A stretch of 6,019 bases of DNA from Armatimonadota bacterium (GTDB lineage Bacteria > Armatimonadota > UBA5829), in assembly GCA_026415535.1 (NCBI GenBank), contig JAOAGX010000131.1:305-6323 (forward strand), written 5' to 3'. This document shows, piece by piece, positions 1 to 4,982 of the stretch (the first letter of the stretch is position 1; each line of letters begins with the position of its first letter). A model generated the notes under the pieces. It had not been told where the DNA came from, ran no database searches, and saw only the letters and a list, made by a program, of their open reading frames with translations. The position numbers were made by a program, and so were the translations under genes.

Positions 1-936
1 GGGCACGGCCTGTTCTACGGCAAAAAGTTTCCCAACACGACAGTGGACGACATCGCGCGCGCCTTGCGGCTTGATCCGGGAGCTGTCAAAGCCGACCGTC
101 AGGAGCTGATTGACGAGATAGCCGAGTTCGCGGAGCGGGCCATCACTGGGGAGTCGATGCGTATCGCGTGCAACTCAGAGGGTGATCCGCTTCTCAGATG
201 CGGGACACTAAGGCATATAGAAATCGAGCCTCACGGGGTGCTCCAGGGGATTTACGCAGGTGGGCTGCGCGACGATCCTGAAATCCGAAAGCTAGCCAAC
301 GAGCGATACGGCGTCGAGATGGGTTACGGCAGATGCTTTTTGGTCGACCAGCAGGTAATGCGCCGACTGGGTCTGGACGGATTTGAGCTGGCCAAGCGCG
401 GTCACGAACATGAGATTGACGAGTTCGAGCGTGCCGGGCTGTTTGCTCAGGATGGCGACGAGCACGTTCAGTATATGTATGTTCGTTATAGGGAAGGTCC
501 TGGCGCATCCGACGACGCGGCGATTGTGATGGCGGGAAAGCTTTGGGGGTTGTCGGCCGCAGTTGGATGCTGGTTAGCGGACGCTGTCGACACGCTTGAG
601 AAGTACGTGCCCGTCTACTCCGATCAGGACTCTGAAATCAGCCTCTTCATCGAGCGGAACTACTCCAAACTCGACCTCACACGGGACGACGCTGTAGATC
701 TGGCGTATCTGTGCGCCATTCCCGAAGAAATGGTAGGCTCGCTGCCCGATTGTTCTCTACGCCACTTCCTCGAGATCGATCGCAAACACGACCAAACCGC
801 GCTCGAAAGCCATCTGGCCTTCGTTGCTTCAAGACCTTTCGCCCCTATGGAACTCGACCACGGCGAGTGCACCAACTTGGAGTTTTACCAGTATATCGAG
901 GATAGGCTTGCCGGATTCCGTAGGTTGCGGAGCTAA
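1..936 (+). CDS. Unrecognised soluble protein, 5' end outside the window
   Basis: The frame is open from base 1 to the TAA at 934-936, giving 311 visible residues. The first possible start in view is GTG at 43, but it has no Shine-Dalgarno sequence before it and the 14 codons upstream read as protein, so I infer that the gene begins outside the window. The product is acidic, rich in Asp and Glu, without a signal peptide or clear membrane segment, so it is probably cytoplasmic. Near the visible N-terminus, TVDDIARALRLDPGAVKAD (from about codon 14) has the spacing of a helix-turn-helix unit (hydrophobic helix, short turn, second helix with V and K), which hints at a DNA-binding domain. The rest contains an ERYGVEMGYGRC segment and an Ala/Gly-rich helix around AIVMAGKLWGLSAAVG, neither of which I recognise. 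It converges on the NRAMP-like gene and is not part of that operon. That it is a real gene is likely; its function is unknown. Confidence 0.8.
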   Translation, partial: GHGLFYGKKFPNTTVDDIARALRLDPGAVKADRQELIDEIAEFAERAITGESMRIACNSEGDPLLRCGTLRHIEIEPHGVLQGIYAGGLRDDPEIRKLANERYGVEMGYGRCFLVDQQVMRRLGLDGFELAKRGHEHEIDEFERAGLFAQDGDEHVQYMYVRYREGPGASDDAAIVMAGKLWGLSAAVGCWLADAVDTLEKYVPVYSDQDSEISLFIERNYSKLDLTRDDAVDLAYLCAIPEEMVGSLPDCSLRHFLEIDRKHDQTALESHLAFVASRPFAPMELDHGECTNLEFYQYIEDRLAGFRRLRS

Positions 937-975
937 GTGTACGGTCGCCCTGGATATATTGAGGATCAAGATACA
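937..975. other. Convergent intergenic gap
   Basis: These 39 bases separate the TAA of the plus-strand gene from the TGA (read on the minus strand) of the NRAMP-like gene. I see no strong GC hairpin followed by a T run on either strand, so no intrinsic terminator is called. The nearest hairpin, CTAGTG/CACTAG at 984-1002, lies inside the end of the permease gene and lacks a U tract. Confidence 0.6.
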
Positions 976-2229
976 TCAGTACCCTAGTGCGAGGCCCACT
1001 AGCCAGCCCAAGGTCATGAGGATCAGCACTATCGCCATTGCCCAGACGGCGATGTTGTAGATGCGGGAATTAGTGTAACAGCCCATCACATCCTTGCGGT
1101 TGACCAACTTAAGCATGAACACGAGAATGACGGGCAGCAGTATGCCGTTGACGGCTTGAGCGTTGATCATGGCGTTCACGAGGTGGACGTTGGGCAGCAG
1201 AACTACTATGGCGCCGAAGAGAATGCTAAACGTATACACACCGTAGAAAACGGGCGCTTCACTGAACTTGCGCGAGATACCAATCTCCCAACCGAATGCC
1301 TCGCTGTAGGTGTATGCAGTAGAGAGCGGCACGACTGCTGCTGCCAGCGTTGAGGCACCAAGAAGCCCTATTGCGAAAAGCTTCTCAGCGAACCCGTGCG
1401 CTACGGGCTTAAGGGCTGCGGCGGCCTCGGCAGCATTGTTGATTGCTACCGGTCCGCCGCGGGCGTCGTGAATCATAACCGCTGCCGCCACTATCATGAA
1501 AAACGACACAAGGTCCGTCATAAAAGATCCGACAAACACATCCAGCTTCTGATAAACGTAATCTTCCGATCGGATGCCCTTGTCTACGACAGTCGCCTGC
1601 AGAAAGAACTGCATCCAAGGCGTTATGGTTGTTCCAATGACGGCTATCGTTAGGAAGAGGAATTGAGGAGTTAGTTTGGCAGGATTCAGATCAGGAGCGT
1701 AGATGTTGCGAAACACTTCGCCCCAGTCCGGCCGAGCAAGTATGCCGGAGACGATATAGGTAGCGTAAAGAACCGCGATTCCCATAAACACCTTTTCTAC
1801 GATCTTGAAGGTGCCCTTGACGACCAGCATCCAGATGACAATCGCAGCGACCGGAACCGTAATATACCTGGGAAGTCCGAATATCTCCAGGCTCACGGCG
1901 ATTCCGGCGAACTCGGCTACAGTTACGCCAAGGTTGGCGATCAGCAGCGTGCTGAGAGCAAACATGGTCCATTTGACGCCGAAATTCTCTCGGATGAGTT
2001 CGCCCAGACCCTTCTGGGTCACGACTCCCATTCGCGCGCACATTTCCTGAATCATCGCAAGCGCGAACGTAATAACAATAATTACCCAAAGGAGATCGTA
2101 GCGATACATCGCGCCGGCTTGAGTGTAAGTAATCACGCCGCCCGCGTCGTTGTCCGCCGCTGACGTGATTATTCCCGGCCCAACAACTGCAAGGAACGCA
2201 AGCAGTCTGTAGCGGCCGAGTCGCCTCAT
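976..2229 (-). CDS. NRAMP/SLC11-related divalent metal cation permease
   Basis: A 417-residue polytopic inner-membrane protein, the usual size for bacterial NRAMP carriers, with about 11 hydrophobic helices. Helix 1 carries the family GPG (residues 17-19), then D26-N27-D28-A29-G30-G31 followed by VITY. This aligns with the metal-binding DPGN motif but reads DAGG, keeping the Asp and losing Pro and Asn. Helix 3 keeps a VAEFAG motif with E106. Helix 6 reads GTTITPWMQ (199-207), so the consensus Met-Pro-His is Thr203-Pro204-Trp205 and the metal-selecting methionine is absent. NRAMP proteins couple inward movement of divalent metal to protons or other driving forces. The altered site argues against a standard Mn/Fe MntH, and divergent NRAMP-related clades are reported to carry Mg2+ or Al3+. 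The start at 2229 is fixed by an excellent ribosome binding site. It lies second in an operon after an MgtE-like regulator, which supports Mg2+ as substrate by inference only. Family assignment is very secure; substrate is not. I give no mntH symbol for that reason. Confidence 0.93.
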   Translation of the reverse strand: MRRLGRYRLLAFLAVVGPGIITSAADNDAGGVITYTQAGAMYRYDLLWVIIVITFALAMIQEMCARMGVVTQKGLGELIRENFGVKWTMFALSTLLIANLGVTVAEFAGIAVSLEIFGLPRYITVPVAAIVIWMLVVKGTFKIVEKVFMGIAVLYATYIVSGILARPDWGEVFRNIYAPDLNPAKLTPQFLFLTIAVIGTTITPWMQFFLQATVVDKGIRSEDYVYQKLDVFVGSFMTDLVSFFMIVAAAVMIHDARGGPVAINNAAEAAAALKPVAHGFAEKLFAIGLLGASTLAAAVVPLSTAYTYSEAFGWEIGISRKFSEAPVFYGVYTFSILFGAIVVLLPNVHLVNAMINAQAVNGILLPVILVFMLKLVNRKDVMGCYTNSRIYNIAVWAMAIVLILMTLGWLVGLALGY

Positions 2230-2371
2230 ATCGCAGACCTCCTTTCCATTCAGTGATTGAATATCGCGAGTTGGGAAACACGGATTCTAAGCGTGAATAC
2301 GAGGGCGGATCTGCTTCGCCCCCCGGTTCCCCGCCTTCGGTTCTAGGCTGTACACCTTCTCTTTTCATCTT
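2230..2371 (-). other. Intergenic spacer inside the metal-transport operon, possible stem-loop
   Basis: This 142-base spacer between the regulator stop and the permease start holds no credible gene. A GC-rich core at about 2303-2335 can fold in two exclusive ways: GGGCG (2303-2307) with CGCCC (2317-2321), or GGCGG (2304-2308) with CCGCC (2331-2335). No T run follows on the minus strand, so it does not look like an intrinsic terminator. It could stabilise or process the mRNA, or tune downstream expression, but this rests only on base pairing seen by eye. A second promoter for the permease cannot be excluded; I saw no clear one. Confidence 0.3.
2237..2245 (-). promoter_or_regulatory. Strong Shine-Dalgarno of the NRAMP-like gene
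   Basis: On the minus strand this reads AAAGGAGGT, a near-complete match to the anti-Shine-Dalgarno sequence. Seven bases separate it from the ATG at 2229-2227. It decides the start codon and shows that the permease is translated independently of the regulator 142 bases upstream. Confidence 0.9.
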
Positions 2372-3628
2372 TCATCGCCATATCCTAGGCACTCGTCTTC
2401 GCCAGTCTTCGGGCAATATCTCTTCCAATGCATCGTCGACGGTTACTATGCCCTTCAGCTCGTTCTCTTCGTCAACTACCGGCACTGCCAGTAGGTTGTA
2501 GTCGGAAAGCGTCTGAGCCACCTCCTCAATGGGTGCGTCGGTGTGTACATGGATCACTTTTTCGGTCATAAACTCTTCGACTTGCGTGTCGGGCTTGGCC
2601 ACGATCAGGTCGCGAAGCGATATCACACCCACTAGGTGCCCGGCGGAGTCAGTCACGTATACGTAATATATAGTCTCGGCGTCCGGTTCGAGTTCGCGAA
2701 TCTTATCAATGACTTGCTGAGCCGTCATGTCTTTGGAGATCGAGACGTATTCGGTTGTCATCAATCCGCCAGCGGTTTTTTCGTCGTAGGCCAGGAGTTC
2801 TTTGACGTCTTTGGCCTCTTCGGGTTCCATTTCTTCGAGGATGTCCTCGCGACGCTCTGCGCTAATGTCACCGAGAACATCGGCAGCTTCGTCCGGTTCC
2901 ATTTCCTCCAGAATGTCGGCTGCGAGTTTGTCCTCAAGGTTCTCGACGATCGATGCTTGCACTTCGGGGTCAGCCTCAACGAGCACGTCGGCGGCGGTCT
3001 GCACATCTAGGTCCTCGATAACGTCGGTCCGCTGGTCCGGATCGAGTTCGTTGACGATCCGGGCTATATCAGCCGGGTGAAGAGCGCTCAGCCGAGCAGC
3101 AGAGACTCGCAGTTTGAGCCTGCCGACACCGCGTTCGAACGTTTCCACGTCGTGCCAAGCAATTATCTTGGAACCGGGTTTGATCTTAATGATCTTAGCG
3201 AGTTTGTCGGACAGATGCATAAGGCCCATCCGGCGAAGTAATCCCCTAGTTCCCGTATCAACCCCAACTAGGTAAAGCCGGCCGCCAGACGGTTCGAGCC
3301 GAACATCGTTCACGCGAACCACTCGGTAATCGTGAACGTCTACGATCTGCTTGTCCATAACGTTGTGCGCTAGCAGCAGGTCCTGATCGGTGATTTCATA
3401 TTCTTCTATTTGATCCGTTGGCACGCGGAGCGAAAAACGCTCGGTTTCGGGATCATAGTTGAAACAGCTCCAGACGATGTCTCTTGTGCGCCGTCGGCTG
3501 ACACGTACAACGACGGCAGATATAACCGGCAGATGCGGCGCCGGAGAAGCCACTAGGTCAACCAGCTTCCCTAGCTCCCGACCTTCCGGGTCCTTGATTA
3601 TCTGTCCGAGGACATACGATAGATACAT
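2372..3628 (-). CDS. Detached MgtE-type regulator: PRC-barrel-like, MgtE N-domain and CBS pair
   Basis: A 418-residue soluble protein. Residues 1-75 resemble a PRC-barrel (LGQIIKDPEGRELGKLVDLV), and about 85-160 look like a second copy (VMDKQIVDVHDYRVVRVNDV). About 180-285 is the MgtE N-terminal superhelical domain, opening with LHPADIARIVNEL (183-195) and containing an ILEEMEP repeat at 239-245 and 263-269. The MgtE hallmark DEKTAGGLMTTEYVSI (282-297) leads into two CBS motifs, about 298-345 and 353-405 (VGVISLRDLIV; KGIVTVDDALEEIL). In MgtE channels these cytosolic domains sense intracellular Mg2+ and gate the pore. Here the protein ends at RIWR straight after CBS2, with none of the roughly five MgtE membrane helices. 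I infer that it gates or senses for the NRAMP-type permease encoded next in the operon. The ATG at 3628 has no well-spaced ribosome binding site (an AAGG about 14 bases off), which fits the leaderless transcript predicted from its promoter. Annotators may call it a magnesium transporter, which would be misleading because no membrane segment is present. Confidence 0.92.
   Translation of the reverse strand: MYLSYVLGQIIKDPEGRELGKLVDLVASPAPHLPVISAVVVRVSRRRTRDIVWSCFNYDPETERFSLRVPTDQIEEYEITDQDLLLAHNVMDKQIVDVHDYRVVRVNDVRLEPSGGRLYLVGVDTGTRGLLRRMGLMHLSDKLAKIIKIKPGSKIIAWHDVETFERGVGRLKLRVSAARLSALHPADIARIVNELDPDQRTDVIEDLDVQTAADVLVEADPEVQASIVENLEDKLAADILEEMEPDEAADVLGDISAERREDILEEMEPEEAKDVKELLAYDEKTAGGLMTTEYVSISKDMTAQQVIDKIRELEPDAETIYYVYVTDSAGHLVGVISLRDLIVAKPDTQVEEFMTEKVIHVHTDAPIEEVAQTLSDYNLLAVPVVDEENELKGIVTVDDALEEILPEDWRRRVPRIWR
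2820..2924 (-). repeat. Internal repeat of the MgtE N-domain coding region
   Basis: Two copies of a DILEEMEP(D/E)EA segment, 24 residues apart (residues about 238-249 and 262-273 of the regulator), are encoded here. They are consecutive turns of the acidic helical superhelix typical of MgtE N-domains, and the near identity is visible in the DNA as well. This probably reflects the domain's helical repeat structure rather than a recent duplication. Confidence 0.6.
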
Positions 3629-3636
3629 CGCGCTAT

Positions 3637-3665
3637 ACTTTACCTTGCCGCCGGCGCAATGTCAA
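3637..3665 (-). promoter_or_regulatory. Predicted promoter of the regulator-permease operon
   Basis: On the minus strand, TTGACA (3665-3660, all six consensus bases) is followed by exactly 17 bases and then TAAAGT (3642-3637, four of six). The expected transcription start, about seven bases further on, falls at 3630-3629, one or two bases before the ATG at 3628-3626. The mRNA would therefore be leaderless or nearly so, which agrees with the poor ribosome binding site. The -35 box lies in what appears to be the terminal inverted repeat of the IS256-family remnant, while the -10 lies outside it. Prediction by eye only. Confidence 0.55.
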
Positions 3666-3680
3666 TCCGGATTTGCGTGG
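3655..3680 (+). repeat. Putative left terminal inverted repeat of the IS remnant
   Basis: Read outward (minus strand), this segment contains GGATTGACATTGCG. It aligns with the outward-read right end at 4290-4315 (GAATCGACACGACC), with roughly 11 of 16 inner positions matching, including GACA. IS256-family ends often carry a TTGACA-like box in this orientation. The match is degenerate, exact edges cannot be fixed, and no convincing target duplication was seen. Confidence 0.35.
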
Positions 3681-4302
3681 AGGTAGTGTATGCGGAGGAC
3701 AGCAGATTTGGCGCTTTTTCGGATGTTGTGATGCGAGATTTGAAGTGGGTGTTGGATGGGAGCTTCGAATGGGAAGCGAGCCACCGGGTTGGCTGCAGTT
3801 TTTACGCGCGAAGCTCTGAAAGGTGCGAGTACAGGAGCGGTTACAGGACCAGGGAGATTCTGACTTGGTTTGGCAGTTTCAAAGACGTGCGTTTTTTTAA
3901 GGCTTAGGTGTTCGAGATATGTAGCATTGCTATTGGTTTCCTGGCCGGCTTACGTTGCCGGATGTGGAGTAGCAGGGACGGGTGTTTTTGGTATTGGGAG
4001 GCATAGACACTGATTGCCTACCAACGACGGTTTGCAGTTGAGGCCAGCTCTACCCATGCTTTGCAGCCGAGCTGGAGAAGGACTTGGGCAAGCAGTTGGC
4101 GTTCTTTGACTGCCCTAAAGCACACAGTCAATACATCAGAAGTACCAACCCCGTGGAAAGACTAATGGCCGACACTCGAAGCCGCACCTGGTGCTGGGCA
4201 GTATTCCGAAATCCGGACAGCTGTTACAGACTCTTATACAGCTTGTTCTGGCAACGAAACAACGACTGGAATGAGCACCCCAAGCTCAGTTTTACACATT
4301 AG
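3659..4302 (+). pseudogene. Decayed IS256/Mutator-family transposase, internally deleted
   Basis: Two separated pieces of one transposase lie in the same orientation. The N-terminal piece (open frame 3659-3907) includes EYRSGYRTREILTWFG and then KDVR, matching the family's YRNGY-R...T-FG...R-P segment that precedes the catalytic core. The ATG at 3659 probably lies within the inverted repeat, so the original start was likely further in. The C-terminal piece (4042-4302) contains ELEKDLGKQLAFFDCPKAH, then IRSTNPVERLMADTRSRT and CWAVFRNPDSCYRLLYSL, which correspond to the conserved C-terminal segment (STN-IER...RRRT...F), including the region of the final catalytic Glu. Only about 134 bases separate the pieces, with stops at 3905 and 4039 and a probable frameshift near 4040. 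Intact members have around 400 residues, so several hundred bases, including both catalytic Asp codons, have been lost. The element cannot move by itself. Family assignment rests on motif recognition. Confidence 0.8.
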
Positions 4303-4315
4303 AATCGACACGACC
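4290..4315 (+). repeat. Putative right terminal inverted repeat of the IS remnant
   Basis: TTTACACATTAGAATCGACA followed by CGACC overlaps the last transposase codons (stop TAG 4300-4302). An ACA-rich, GACAC-containing end immediately after the transposase is typical of IS256-family elements. It pairs imperfectly with 3655-3680. Confidence 0.4.
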
Positions 4316-4766
4316 TTGGTTCACGGCTGGTTTGGGCTGTTGCTGTAGGCCGAGTTTTTGGTTGATTCTACTTTGACCACAGGAGTAAGCGACTTCGGTT
4401 GCGTTTTAGTGGAATCGGCCATAAAGCGCCGCACTCCGGAACATTCGGTGTTTCGGGACTCTTTACCCAAGGTACCGAGGCTTTTCGTTCGGGTAAGACA
4501 ACTATCTCTGAGCTGTGGATAACGTAGCGCTACAGTGCTGTGCATCACGCGGCGCTCAAAAGAAAGTACAGTGAGACCGGATTTAGGTAAGGCGTTGCTT
4601 ATCAATATCACGTACGGTTTCAACCTTGTTTTTTTGGTTAACCCTCCAATAAAAGCAATCAGGTTCAGCACAATATGCCTTGATTGTCCCGAGTTTTGCC
4701 GAATGAGTGCTCCTGCTATACGGAAACTTTCACATTACGCTTGCAAAAAAAGCCAATTACTGATAG
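4316..4766. other. Intergenic region with no recognisable gene
   Basis: This stretch of about 450 bases is visibly more A+T-rich than its neighbours. Short open frames exist on both strands (4321-4671 minus, 4535-4771 plus), but their translations show no family motif, no sensible start signal and a composition typical of chance frames. I see no tRNA-like cloverleaf, CRISPR-like spacing or clear terminator. It may be decayed DNA left by the mobile element or the upstream control region of the gene that starts at 4979. Confidence 0.5.
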
Positions 4767-4769
4767 AGT
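4741..4769 (+). promoter_or_regulatory. Weak candidate promoter upstream of the TIM-barrel-like gene
   Basis: TTGCAA (4741-4746), a 17-base A-rich spacer and TAGAGT (4764-4769) form a possible -35/-10 pair with four of six matches each. It faces the coding-like stretch at 4767-4982 and the long gene at 4979. Such pairs occur by chance in A+T-rich DNA, so this is only a candidate. Confidence 0.22.
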
Positions 4770-4982
4770 AAGCTAAGTCGTCTTGCCGTTGTCTGCAGAC
4801 GGAAGGTTTTCGACAAGCCGCGGGGCGAACCTGTAGTATTGGCGTCGCTGTGGAAGCGAAGAGAGACTGTTTGGGAAGCACCGGGCGTCATTTTTTTGAC
4901 AGTTGCTCCCACGTCGGTTCCGTCTACAGCAAATCCGTTTGAAATCCACTCCGCAAAGCTTGAAGCTGGGGGCGAAACATGA
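4767..4982 (+). other. Coding-like open stretch overlapping the next start (ATGA)
   Basis: After the TAG at 4764-4766 this frame stays open for 71 codons and stops at TGA 4980-4982, which shares the ATGA with the next gene's ATG at 4979. It reads plausibly as protein: KVFDKPRGEPVVLASLWKRR near the start, then APTSVPSTANPFEIHSAKLE, ending in AGGET. There is no ATG or GTG start; TTG at 4839 is the only conventional alternative start that gives a sizeable product. It may be the remnant 3' end of an upstream gene, a small coupled gene, or the true N-terminal part of the TIM-barrel-like protein separated by a one-base frameshift. I do not recognise the sequence. Confidence 0.3.

Noticed and set aside
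43..45. GTG at 43 as the true start of the first gene
   Set aside because: No Shine-Dalgarno upstream, and the frame is open and protein-like to the window edge, so the gene most likely starts earlier.
984..1002. CTAGTG/CACTAG hairpin as a terminator of the operon
   Set aside because: It lies within the last codons of the permease gene, has only six base pairs and is not followed by a T run on either strand.
1691..2368. Long minus-strand open frame (225 codons) starting just after the regulator stop
   Set aside because: It runs out of frame through the permease gene. Its translation is Arg/Ser/Gly-rich with no motif, while the overlapping NRAMP frame is unmistakable and has the ribosome binding site.
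2636..3080. Plus-strand frames antisense to the MgtE-like regulator
   Set aside because: They are mirror frames of the repetitive acidic MgtE N-domain (Glu-rich repeats reading as Phe/Ser-rich on the other strand), not independent genes.
3642..4318. ACCTTG at 3642-3647 and 4313-4318 as a target-site duplication of the IS
   Set aside because: Only six bases match. The left copy lies several bases outside the inferred inverted repeat and the right copy overlaps it, so the positions do not agree with a duplication flanking the ends.
4321..4671. Minus-strand frame of 116 codons as a gene
   Set aside because: No ribosome binding site, no recognisable motif, Ser/Thr/Lys-rich chance-like composition, and it lies in A+T-richer debris beside the IS remnant.
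4535..4771. Plus-strand frame of 78 codons as a gene
   Set aside because: No similarity or start signal that I can see. It overlaps the more coding-like frame from 4767 by only a few bases and looks like a chance frame.
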